Shown piece after piece: positions 14,607 to 27,499 of a DNA stretch of 64,000 nucleotides (its first letter is position 1; every line of letters begins with the position of its first letter). Both the position numbers and the translations under genes were made by a program. Source of the stretch: Loxodes magnus (lineage: Eukaryota > Ciliophora > Karyorelictea > Loxodida > Loxodidae). The stretch spans positions 62,001 to 126,000 of the forward strand of contig CAMPDV010000198.1 of NCBI GenBank assembly GCA_946699065.1, in the 5' to 3' direction. The notes under the pieces were generated by a model that saw only the letters and a program-made list of their open reading frames with translations, had not been told where the DNA came from and searched no databases.

Positions 14607-16999
14607 CGTCTAATCATAACTTCCGATACGATGAACTCTGAATCACTGGATATAGCCACAGATGATACATAACTAGTGTGACCACTCATGGTCTTACAGG
14701 TACCTGTCTTGACGTCCCATAGTCTCACCGTCTAATCATCACTTCCCGATATGATGAACTCTGAATCACTGGATATAGCCACAGATCATACATAACTAGT
14801 GTGACCACTCATGGTCTTACAGGTACCTGTCTTGACGTCCCATAGTCTCACCGTCTAATCATAACTTCCCGATACGATGAACTCTGAATCACTGGATATA
14901 TACACAGATCATACAGAACTAGTGTGTCCACTGATGGTCTTACAGGTACCTGTCTTGACGTCCCATAGTCTCACCGTCTAATCATAACTTCCCGATACGA
15001 TGAACTCTGAATCCACGGATATAGCCACAGCATATACATAACTAGTGTGACCACTCATGGTCTTACAGGTACCTGTCTTGACGTCCCATAGTCTCACCGT
15101 CTAATCTCCACTTCCCGATACGATGAACTCTGAATCACTGGATATAGCCACAGATCATACATAACTAGTGTGACCACTCATGGTCTTACAGGTACCTGTC
15201 TTGACGTCCCATAGTCTCACCGTCTAATCATAACTTCCCGATACGATGAACTCTGAATCACTGGATATAGACACAGATGATACAGAATCTGTGTGACCAC
15301 TCATGATCTTACAGGTACCTGTCTTGACGTCCCATAGTCTCACCGTCTAATCATAACTTCCCGATACGATGAACTCTGAATCACTGGATAACGCCACCGA
15401 TAATACATAATGTGTGTGACCACTCATGGTCTTACAGGTACCTGTCTTGACGTCCCATAGTCTCACCGTCTAATCATAACTTCCCGATACGATGAACTCT
15501 GAATCACTGGATATAGCCACAGCATATACATAACTAGTGTGACCACTCATGGTCTTACAGGTACCTGTCTTGACGTCCCATAGTCTCACCGTCTAATCAT
15601 AACTTCCCGATACGATGAACTCTGAATCACTGGATATAGCCACAGATCATACAACATTAGTGTGACCACTCATGGTCTTACAGGTACCTGTCTTGACGTC
15701 CCATAGTCTCACCGTCTAATCATAACTTCCCGATACGATGAACTCTGAATCACTGGATATAGCCACAGATCATACATAACTAGTGTGACCACTCATGGTC
15801 TTACAGGTACCTGTCTTGACGTCCCATAGTCTCACCGTCTAATCATAACTTCCCGATACGATGAACTCTGAATCACTGGATAACGCCACCGATAATACAT
15901 AATGTGTGTGACCACTCATGGTCTTACAGGTACCTGTCTTGACGTCCCATAGTCTCACCGTCTAATCATAACTTCCCGATACGATGAACTCTGAATCACT
16001 GGATATAGCCACAGCATATACATAACTAGTGTGACCACTCATGTTCTTACAGGTACCTGTCTTAACGTCCCATAGTCTCACCGTCTAATCATAACTTCCC
16101 GATACGATGAACTCTGAATCACTGGATATAGCCACAGCATATACATAACTAGTGTGACCACTCATGGTCTTACAGGTACCTGTCTTGACGTCCCATAGTC
16201 TCACCGTCTAATCATAACTTCCCGATACGATGAACTCTGAATCACTGGATATAGACACAGATGATACAGAATCTGTGTGACCACTCATGATCTTACAGGT
16301 ACCTGTCTTGACGTCCCATAGTCTCACCGTCTAATCATAACTTCCCGATACGATGAACTCTGAATCACTGGATATAGCCACAGCATATACATAACTAGTG
16401 TGACCACTCATGGTCTTACAGGTACCTGTCTTGACGTCCCATAGTCTCACCGTCTAATCATAACTTCCCGATACGATGAACTCTGAATCACTGGATATAG
16501 CCACAGATCATACAACATTAGTGTGACCACTCATGGTCTTACAGGTACCTGTCTTGACGTCCCATAGTCTCACCGTCTAATCATAACTTCCCGATACGAT
16601 GAACTCTGAATCACTGGATATAGCCACAGATCATACATAACTAGTGTGACCACTCATGGTCTTACAGGTACCTGTCTTGACGTCCCATAGTCTCACCGTC
16701 TAATCATAACTTCCCGATACGATGAACTCTGAATCACTGGATAACGCCACCGATAATACATAATGTGTGTGACCACTCATGGTCTTACAGGTACCTGTCT
16801 TGACGTCCCATAGTCTCACCGTCTAATCATAACTTCCCGATACGATGAACTCTGAATCACTGGATATAGCCACAGCATATACATAACTAGTGTGACCACT
16901 GATGGTCTTACAGGTACCTGTCTTGACGTCCCATAGTCTCACCGTATTATCTCAACTTCCCGATACGATGAACTCTGAATCACTGGATATAGCCACAGA

Positions 17000-17188
17000 T
17001 CATACAGAATCTGTGTGACCACTCATGGTCTTACAGGTACCTGTCTTGACGTTCCATAGTCTCACCGTATTATCTCTACTTCCCGATACGATGAACTCTG
17101 AATCACTGGATATAGCCACAGATGATACAGAATATATGTGACCACTCATGGTCTTACAGGTACCTGTCTTGACGTTCCATAGTCTCAC
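17000..17188 (-). pseudogene. Second copy of the GHIYSV segment
   Basis: It has the same translation as 14,418-14,606, offset 2,582 bp, and is part of the 21-unit tandem duplication. Confidence 0.45.
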
Positions 17189-20100
17189 CGTCTAATCATA
17201 ACTTCCGATACGATGAACTCTGAATCACTGGATATAGCCACAGATGATACATAACTAGTGTGACCACTCATGGTCTTACAGGTACCTGTCTTGACGTCCC
17301 ATAGTCTCACCGTCTAATCATCACTTCCCGATATGATGAACTCTGAATCACTGGATATAGCCACAGATCATACATAACTAGTGTGACCACTCATGGTCTT
17401 ACAGGTACCTGTCTTGACGTCCCATAGTCTCACCGTCTAATCATAACTTCCCGATACGATGAACTCTGAATCACTGGATATATACACAGATCATACAGAA
17501 CTAGTGTGTCCACTGATGGTCTTACAGGTACCTGTCTTGACGTCCCATAGTCTCACCGTCTAATCATAACTTCCCGATACGATGAACTCTGAATCCACGG
17601 ATATAGCCACAGCATATACATAACTAGTGTGACCACTCATGGTCTTACAGGTACCTGTCTTGACGTCCCATAGTCTCACCGTCTAATCTCCACTTCCCGA
17701 TACGATGAACTCTGAATCACTGGATATAGCCACAGATCATACATAACTAGTGTGACCACTCATGGTCTTACAGGTACCTGTCTTGACGTCCCATAGTCTC
17801 ACCGTCTAATCATAACTTCCCGATACGATGAACTCTGAATCACTGGATATAGACACAGATGATACAGAATCTGTGTGACCACTCATGATCTTACAGGTAC
17901 CTGTCTTGACGTCCCATAGTCTCACCGTCTAATCATAACTTCCCGATACGATGAACTCTGAATCACTGGATAACGCCACCGATAATACATAATGTGTGTG
18001 ACCACTCATGGTCTTACAGGTACCTGTCTTGACGTCCCATAGTCTCACCGTCTAATCATAACTTCCCGATACGATGAACTCTGAATCACTGGATATAGCC
18101 ACAGCATATACATAACTAGTGTGACCACTCATGGTCTTACAGGTACCTGTCTTGACGTCCCATAGTCTCACCGTCTAATCATAACTTCCCGATACGATGA
18201 ACTCTGAATCACTGGATATAGCCACAGATCATACAACATTAGTGTGACCACTCATGGTCTTACAGGTACCTGTCTTGACGTCCCATAGTCTCACCGTCTA
18301 ATCATAACTTCCCGATACGATGAACTCTGAATCACTGGATATAGCCACAGATCATACATAACTAGTGTGACCACTCATGGTCTTACAGGTACCTGTCTTG
18401 ACGTCCCATAGTCTCACCGTCTAATCATAACTTCCCGATACGATGAACTCTGAATCACTGGATAACGCCACCGATAATACATAATGTGTGTGACCACTCA
18501 TGGTCTTACAGGTACCTGTCTTGACGTCCCATAGTCTCACCGTCTAATCATAACTTCCCGATACGATGAACTCTGAATCACTGGATATAGCCACAGCATA
18601 TACATAACTAGTGTGACCACTCATGGTCTTACAGGTACCTGTCTTGACGTCCCATAGTCTCACCGTATTATCTCAACTTCCCGATACGATGAACTCTGAA
18701 TCACTGGATATAGCCACAGATAATACAGAACTAGTGTGACCACTCATGGTCTTACAGGTACCTGTCTTGACGTCCCATAGTCTCACCGTATTATCTCAAC
18801 TTCCCGATACGATGAACTCTGAATCACTGGATATAGCCACAGATAATACAGAACTAGTGTGTCCACTGATGGTCTTACAGGTACCTGTCTTGACGTCCCA
18901 TAGTCTCACCGTCTAATCATAACTTCCCGATACGATGAACTCTGAATCACTGGATATAGCCACAGATCATACAGAACTAGTGTGACCACTCATGGTCTTA
19001 CAGGTACCTGTCTTGACGTCCCATAGTCTCACCGTCTAATCATAACTTCCCGATACGATGAACTCTGAATCACTGGATATAGCCACAGCATATACATAAC
19101 TAGTGTGACCACTCAAGGTCTTACAGGTACCTGTCTTAACGTCCCATAGTCTCACCGTCTAATCATAACTTCCGATACGATGAACTCTGAATCACTGGAT
19201 ATAGCCACAGATGATACATAACTAGTGTGACCACTCATGGTCTTACAGGTACCTGTCTTGACGTCCCATAGTCTCACCGTCTAATCATCACTTCCCGATA
19301 TGATGAACTCTGAATCACTGGATATAGCCACAGATCATACATAACTAGTGTGACCACTCATGGTCTTACAGGTACCTGTCTTGACGTCCCATAGTCTCAC
19401 CGTCTAATCATAACTTCCCGATACGATGAACTCTGAATCACTGGATATAGACACAGATGATACAGAATCTGTGTGACCACTCATGATCTTACAGGTACCT
19501 GTCTTGACGTCCCATAGTCTCACCGTCTAATCATAACTTCCCGATACGATGAACTCTGAATCACTGGATATAGCCACAGCATATACATAACTAGTGTGAC
19601 CACTCATGGTCTTACAGGTACCTGTCTTGACGTCCCATAGTCTCACCGTCTAATCATAACTTCCCGATACGATGAACTCTGAATCACTGGATATAGCCAC
19701 AGATCATACATAACTAGTGTGACCACTCATGGTCTTACAGGTACCTGTCTTGACGTCCCATAGTCTCACCGTCTAATCATAACTTCCCGATACGATGAAC
19801 TCTGAATCACTGGATATAGCCACAGATAATACAGAACTAGTGTGTCCACTGATGGTCTTACAGGTACCTGTCTTGACGTCCCATAGTCTCACCGTCTAAT
19901 CATAACTTCCCGATACGATGAACTCTGAATCACTGGATATAGCCACAGCATATACATAACTAGTGTGACCACTCAAGGTCTTACAGGTACCTGTCTTAAC
20001 GTCCCATAGTCTCACCGTCTAATCATAACTTCCGATACGATGAACTCTGAATCACTGGATATAGCCACAGATGATACAGAATCTGTGTGACCACTCATGG

Positions 20101-21489
20101 TCTTACAGGTACCTGTCTTGACGTCCCATAGTCTCACCGTCTAATCATAACTTCCCGATACGATGAACTCTGAATCACTGGATATAGACACAGATGATAC
20201 AGAATCTGTGTGACCACTCATGGTCTTACAGGTACCTGTCTTGACGTCCCATAGTCTCACCGTCTAATCTGCACTTCCCGATACGATGAACTCTGAATCA
20301 CTGGATATAGCCACAGATAATACAGAACTAGTGTGTCCACTGATGGTCTTACAGGTACCTGTCTTGACGTCCCATAGTCTCACCGTCTAATCATCACTTC
20401 CCGATACGATGAACTCTGAATCACTGGATATAGCCACAGCATATACATAACTAGTGTGACCACTCATGGTCTTACAGGTACCTGTCTTGACGTCCCATAG
20501 TCTCACCGTCTAATCATCACTTCCCGATACGATGAACTCTGAATCACTGGATATAGCCACAGATGATACAGAATCTGTGTGACCACTCATGGTATTACAT
20601 GTACCTGTCTTGACGTCCCATAGTCTCACCGTCTAATCATAACTTCCCGATACGATGAACTCTGAATCACTGGATATAGACACAGATGATACAGAATCTG
20701 TGTGACCACTCATGGTCTTACAGGTACCTGTCTTGACGTCCCATAGTCTCACCGTATATCATAACTTCCCGATACGATGAACTCTGAATCACTGGATATA
20801 GCCACAGATAATACAGAACTAGTGTGTCCACTGATGGTCTTACAGGTACCTGTCTTGACGTCCCATAGTCTCACCGTATTATCTCAACTTCCCGATACGA
20901 TGAACTCTGAATCACTGGATATAGCCACAGATAATACAGAACTAGTGTGTCCACTGATGGTCTTACAGGTACCTGTCTTGACGTCCCATAGTCTCACCGT
21001 CTAATCATAACTTCCCGATACGATGAACTCTGAATCACTGGATATAGCCACAGATCATACATAACTAGTGTGACCACTGATGTTCTTACAGGTACCTGTC
21101 TTGACGTCCCATAGTCTCACCGTCTAATCATAACTTCCCGATACGATGAACTCTGAATCACTGGATATAGCCACAGATAATACATAACTAGTGTGACCAC
21201 TCATGGTCTTACAGGTACCTGTCTTGACGTCCCATAGTCTCACCGTCTAATCATAACTTCCCGATACGATGAACTCTGAATCACTGGATATAGCCACAGA
21301 TCATACATAACTAGTGTGACCACTCATGGTCTTACAGGTACCTGTCTTGACGTCCCATAGTCTCACCGTCTAATCATAACTTCCCGATACGATGAACTCT
21401 GAATCACTGGATATAGACACAGATGATACAGAATCTGTGTGACCACTCATGATCTTACAGGTACCTGTCTTGACGTCCCATAGTCTCAC

Positions 21490-22356
21490 CGTATTATCTC
21501 AACTTCCCGATACGATGAACTCTGAATCACTGGATATAGCCACAGATAATACAGAACTAGTGTGTCCACTGATGGTCTTACAGGTACCTGTCTTGACGTC
21601 CCATAGTCTCACCGTATTATCTCAACTTCCCGATACGATGAACTCTGAATCACTGGATATAGCCACAGATAATACAGAACTAGTGTGTCCACTGATGGTC
21701 TTACAGGTACCTGTCTTAACGTCCCATAGTCTCACCGTATTATCTCAACTTCCCGATACGATGAACTCTGAATCACTGGATATAGCCACAGATAATACAG
21801 AACTAGTGTGTCCACTGATGGTCTTACAGGTACCTGTCTTGACGTCCCATAGTCTCACCGTATTATCTCAACTTCCCGATACGATGAACTCTGAATCACT
21901 GGATATAGCCACAGATAATACAGAACTAGTGTGTCCACTGATGGTCTTACAGGTACCTGTCTTAACGTCCCATAGTCTCACCGTATTATCTCAACTTCCC
22001 GATACGATGAACTCTGAATCACTGGATATAGCCACAGATAATACAGAACTAGTGTGTCCACTGATGGTCTTACAGGTACCTGTCTTGACGTCCCATAGTC
22101 TCACCGTATTATCTCAACTTCCCGATACGATGAACTCTGAATCACTGGATATAGCCACAGATAATACAGAACTAGTGTGTCCACTGATGGTCTTACAGGT
22201 ACCTGTCTTAACGTCCCATAGTCTCACCGTATTATCTCAACTTCCCGATACGATGAACTCTGAATCACTGGATATAGCCACAGATAATACAGAACTAGTG
22301 TGTCCACTGATGGTCTTACAGGTACCTGTCTTGACGTCCCATAGTCTCACCGTCTA
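21490..22356 (-). pseudogene. Seven-unit WD40 block with TGA as the only stop
   Basis: Seven consecutive near-identical units have Asn (AAT) after the conserved Asp in place of TAG, and Leu (TTA) in strand a in place of TGA. Each unit has one in-frame stop, TGA, between SGS and DNT. Apart from that codon the frame is open for 867 bp and reads [20 protein letters not shown], then [20 protein letters not shown]. Neighbouring units elsewhere have AGA (Arg) at this codon, one base from TGA. Units alternate between ttgacg and ttaacg (a silent Val change), so the block is a dimer of 246 bp repeated about three times. Under the standard code it is dead. If UGA were Trp, the site would read [12 protein letters not shown], a very typical WD40 sequence. 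No Met start context is seen. Confidence 0.55.
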
Positions 22357-23339
22357 ATCATAACTTCCCGATACGATGAACTCTGAATCACTGGATATAG
22401 ACACAGATGATACAGAATCTGTGTGACCACTCATGATCTTACAGGTACCTGTCTTGACGTCCCATAGTCTCACCGTCTAATCATAACTTCCCGATACGAT
22501 GAACTCTGAATCACTGGATATAGCCACAGATCATACATAACTAGTGTGACCACTCATGGTCTTACAGGTACCTGTCTTGACGTCCCATAGTCTCACCGTC
22601 TAATCTCCACTTCCCGATACGATGAACTCTGAATCACTGGATATAGCCACAGATCATACATAACTAGTGTGACCACTCATGGTCTTACAGGTACCTGTCT
22701 TGACGTCCCATAGTCTCACCGTCTAATCATAACTTCCCGATACGATGAACTCTGAATCACTGGATATAGCCACAGATGATACATAACTAGTGTGACCACT
22801 CATGGTCTTACAGGTACCTGTCTTGACGTCCCATAGTCTCACCGTCTAATCATAACTTCCCGATACGATGAACTCTGAATCACTGGATATAGCCACAGAT
22901 CATACATAACTAGTGTGACCACTCATGGTCTTACAGGTACCTGTCTTGACGTCCCATAGTCTCACCGTCTAATCATAACTTCCCGATACGATGAACTCTG
23001 AATCACTGGATATAGCCACAGCATATACATAACTAGTGTGACCACTCAAGGTCTTACAGGTACCTGTCTTGACGTCCCATAGTCTCACCGTATTATCTCA
23101 ACTTCCCGATGCGATGAACTCTGAATCACTGGATATAGCCACAGATAATACAGAACTAGTGTGTCCACTGATGGTCTTACAGGTACCTGTCTTGACGTCC
23201 CATAGTCTCACCGTATTATCTCAACTTCCCGATACGATGAACTCTGAATCACTGGATATAGCCACAGATAATACAGAACTAGTGTGTCCACTGATGGTCT
23301 TACAGGTACCTGTCTTGACGTCCCATAGTCTCACCGTCT

Positions 23340-24195
23340 AATCATAACTTCCTGATACGATGAACTCTGAATCACTGGATATAGCCACAGATCATACATA
23401 ACTAGTGTGACCACTCATGGTCTTACAGGTACCTGTCTTGACGTTCCATAGTCTCACCGTATTATCTCTACTTCCCGATACGATGAACTCTGAATCACTG
23501 GATATAGCCACAGATCATACAGAATCTGTGTGACCACTCATGGTCTTACAGGTACCTGTCTTGACGTTCCATAGTCTCACCGTATTATCTCTACTTCCCG
23601 ATACGATGAACTCTGAATCACTGGATATAGCCACAGATCATACAACATTAGTGTGACCACTCAAGGTCTTACAGGTACCTGTCTTGACGTCCCATAGTCT
23701 CACCGTCTAATCATAACTTCCCGATACGATGAACTCTGAATCACTGGATATAGCCACAGATAATACAGAATCTGTGTGACCACTCATGGTCTTACAGGTA
23801 CCTGTCTTGACGTTCCATAGTCTCACCGTCTTATCTCAACTTCCCGATACGATGAACTCTGAATCACTGGATATAGCCACAGATAATACAGAATCTGTGT
23901 GACCACTCATGGTCTTACAGGTACCTGTCTTGACGTCCCATAGTCTCACCGTATTATCTCAACTTCCCGATACGATGAACTCTGAATCACTGGATATAGC
24001 CACAGATGATACAGAATCTGTGTGACCACTCATGGTCTTACAGGTACCTGTCTTGACGTTCCATAGTCTCACCGTATTATCTCTACTTCCCGATACGATG
24101 AACTCTGAATCACTGGATATAGCCACAGATAATACAGAACTAGTGTGTCCACTGATGGTCTTACAGGTACCTGTCTTGACGTCCCATAGTCTCAC
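23340..24195 (-). pseudogene. Stop-poor WD40 run rich in Asn/Lys and LWN units
   Basis: From 24,195 downward this run has two blades fully open (23,959-24,195): HTSSVLSVA with SGSRDN, then LWN and HTDSVSSVA. It then continues through units with TGA before DNT or DKT and only one TAG near 23,705. Several units have LWN for LWD and HTDSV for HTSYV. Three units in the lower half keep TGA in strand a. It is one of the few places where the D+1 site is mostly Asn or Lys. The first codon of the open part is GTG within TVRLW, not an initiator. Confidence 0.5.
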
Positions 24196-27078
24196 CGTCT
24201 AATCTGCACTTCCCGATACGATGAACTCTGAATCACTGGATATAGACACAGATGATACAACATTAGTGTGACCACTCATGGTCTTACAGGTACCTGTCTT
24301 GACGTCCCATAGTCTCACCGTCTAATCATCACTTCCCGATATGATGAACTCTGAATCACTGGATATAGCCACAGATCATACATAACTAGTGTGACCACTC
24401 ATGGTTTTACAGGTACCTGTCTTGACGTCCCATAGTCTCACCGTATATCATAACTTCCCGATACGATGAACTCTGAATCACTGGATATAGCCACAGATCA
24501 TACAGAACTAGTTTGACCACTCATGGTCTTACAGGTACCTGTCTTGACGTCCCATAGTCTCACCGTCTAATCATAACTTCCCGATACGATGAACTCTGAA
24601 TCACTGGATATAGCCACAGATCATACATAACTAGTGTGACCACTCATGGTCTTACAGGTACCTGTCTTGACGTCCCATAGTCTCACCGTATTATCTCAAC
24701 TTCCCGATACGATGAACTCTGAATCACTGGATATAGCCACAGATGATACAGAATATATGTGACCACTCATGGTCTTACAGGTACCTGTCTTGACGTCCCA
24801 TAGTCTCACCGTCTAATCTGCACTTTCCGATACTATGAACTCTGAATCACTGGATATAGCCACAGCATATACATAACTAGTGTGACCACTCATGGTCTTA
24901 CAGGTACCTGTCTTGACGTCCCATAGTCTCACCGTCTAATCATAACTTCCCGATACGATGAACTCTGAATCACTGGATATAGACACAGATGATACAGAAT
25001 CTGTGTGACCACTCATGGTCTTACAGGTACCTGTCTTGACGTCCCATAGTCTCACCGTCTAATCATAACTTCCCGATACGATGAACTCTGAATCACTGGA
25101 TATAGCCACAGATCATACATAACTAGTGTGACCACTCATGGTCTTACAGGTACCTGTCTTGACGTCCCATAGTCTCACCGTCTAATCATAACTTCCCGAT
25201 ACGATGAACTCTGAATCACTGGATATAGCCACAGCATATACATAACTAGTTTGACCACTCATGGTCTTACAGGTACCTGTCTTGACGTCCCATAGTCTCA
25301 CCGTCTAATCATAACTTCCCGATACGATGAACTCTGAATCACTGGATATAGACACAGATGATACAGAATCTGTGTGACCACTCATGGTCTTACAGGTACC
25401 TGTCTTGACGTCCCATAGTCTCACCGTCTAATCTGCACTTCCCGATACGATGAACTCTGAATCACTGGATATAGCCACAGATCATACATAACTAGTGTGA
25501 CCACTCATGGTCTTACAGGTACCTGTCTTGACGTCCCATAGTCTCACCGTCTAATCTGCACTTCCCGATACTATGAACTCTGAATCACTGGATATAGCCA
25601 CAGATCATACATAACTAGTGTGACCACTCATGGTTTTACAGGTACCTGTCTTGACGTCCCATAGTCTCACCGTCTAATCATAACTTCCCGATACGATGAA
25701 CTCTGAATCACTGGATATAGCCACAGATCATACATAACTAGTGTGACCACTCATGGTCTTACAGGTACCTGTCTTGACGTCCCATAGTCTCACCGTCTAA
25801 TCATAACTTCCCGATACGATGAACTCTGAATCACTGGATATAGCCACAGATCATACATAACTAGTGTGACCACTCATGGTCTTACAGGTACCTGTCTTGA
25901 CGTCCCATAGTCTCACCGTCTAATCATAACTTCCCGATACGATGAACTCTGAATCACTGGATATAGCCACAGATCATACATAACTAGTGTGACCACTCAT
26001 GGTCTTACAGGTACCTGTCTTGACGTCCCATAGTCTCACCGTCTAATCATAACTTCCCGATACGATGAACTCTGAATCACTGGATATAGCCACAGATAAT
26101 AAATAACTAGTGTGACCACTCATGGTTTTACAGGTACCTGTCTTGACGTCCCATAGTCTCACCGTCTAATCATAACTTCCCGATACGATGAACTCTGAAT
26201 CACTGGATATAGCCACAGATCAAACATAACTAGTTTGACCACTCATGGTTTTACAGGTACCTGTCTTGACGTCCCATAGTCCCACCGTCTAATCATCACT
26301 TCCCGATACGATTAACTCTGAATCACTGGATATAGCCACAGATCATACATAACTAGTGTGACCACTCATGGTTTTACAGGTACCTGTCTTGACGTCCCAT
26401 AGTCTCACCGTATATCATAACTTCCCGATACGATGAACTCTGAATCACTGGATATAGCCACAGCATATACATAACTAGTTTGACTACTCATGGTCTTACA
26501 GGTACCTGTCTTGACGTCCCATAGTCTCACCGTCTAATCATAACTTCCCGATACGATGAACTCTGAATCACTGGATATAGACACAGATGATACAGAACTA
26601 GTTTGACCACTCATGGTCTTACAGGTACCTGTCTTAACGTCCCATAGTCTCACCGTATATCATAACTTCCCGATACGATGAACTCTGAATCACTGGATAT
26701 AGCCACAGATCATAGAACATTAGTGTGACCACTCAAGGTCTTACAGGTACCTGTCTTGACGTCCCATAGTCTCACCGTCTAATCATAACTTCCCGATACG
26801 ATGAACTCTGAATCACTGGATATAGCCACAGATCATACATAACTAGTGTGACCACTCATGGTCTTACAGGTACCTGTCTTGACGTCCCATAGTCTCACCG
26901 TCTAATCATAACTTCCCGATACGATGAACTCTGAATCACTGGATATAGACACAGATGATACAGAATCTGTGTGACCACTCATGATCTTACAGGTACCTGT
27001 CTTGACGTCCCATAGTCTCACCGTCTAATCATAACTTCCCGATACGATGAACTCTGAATCACTGGATATAGCCACAGA

Positions 27079-27267
27079 TCATACATAACTAGTGTGACCA
27101 CTCATGGTTTTACAGGTACCTGTCTTGACGTCCCATAGTCTCACCGTATAATCATAACTTCCCGATACGATGAACTCTGAATCACTGGATATAGACACAG
27201 ATGATACAGAACTAGTTTGACCACTCATGGTCTTACAGGTACCTGTCTTGACGTCCCATAGTCTCAC
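27079..27267 (-). pseudogene. Open WD40 segment with the Tyr form at D+1
   Basis: The first blade has GQTSSVSSVS, with Gln for the structural His of the GH pair, then SGSYDY from TAT at the D+1 codon. The second blade stops at TGA after HTSYV. This Tyr form is the likely parent of the gtatatcat short units. Confidence 0.45.
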
Positions 27268-27499
27268 CGTCTAATCATAACTTCCCGATACGATGAACTC
27301 TGAATCACTGGATATAGCCACAGATCATACAACATTAGTGTGACCACTCATGGTCTTACAGGTACCTGTCTTGACGTCCCATAGTCTCACCGTCTAATCA
27401 TAACTTCCCGATACTATGAACTCTGAATCACTGGATATAGCCACAGATGATACAGAATCTGTGTGACCACTCATGGTCTTACAGGTACCTGTCTTGACG

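Larger units (their letters stand above)
13450..18610 (-). repeat. 21-unit tandem duplication, 2,582 bp
   Basis: Two adjacent copies run from about 13,450-16,030 and 16,030-18,610. Six independent rare markers recur at exactly 2,582 bp: catgttctt (13,461/16,043), ggataacgccaccg (14,160/16,742; 15,390/17,972; 15,881/18,463), atccacgg (15,011/17,593), and the open segment ending at 14,606/17,188. The offset equals 21 units minus one base, matching the single 122-bp unit in each copy. Confidence 0.9.
1..20040 (-). repeat. Array zone 1: short units all of the lost-C type
   Basis: This zone holds about 163 units. All 15 of its 122-bp units carry the same change: ttcccgatac has become ttccgatac, a one-base loss between the strand-b Val-Ser and the Gly-Ser of the blade. 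They lie near 367, 1104, 1718, 2701, 3192, 3683, 3805, 4419, 4541, 5892, 7737, 14623, 17205, 19171 and 20033. On the minus strand the shift makes the frame run from IVS into EVMIRR and stop. From about 7.74 to 14.62 kb (56 units) the frame is not broken by length, only by TAG and TGA codons. The short-unit type of the next zone does not occur here. Confidence 0.85.

Noticed and set aside
20777-21004. Shorter plus-strand open frame of the same kind
   Set aside because: Antisense shadow of two Asn-type WD40 units.
21449-22357. A 302-codon open frame on the plus strand, repeating [15 protein letters not shown]-like units
   Set aside because: It is the antisense of the WD40 repeat. It exists only because 123 is divisible by three and these units happen to lack plus-strand stops. 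The WD40 signature on the minus strand explains the sequence.
23069-23341. Plus-strand open frame of 90 codons
   Set aside because: Antisense shadow of Asn-type WD40 units.
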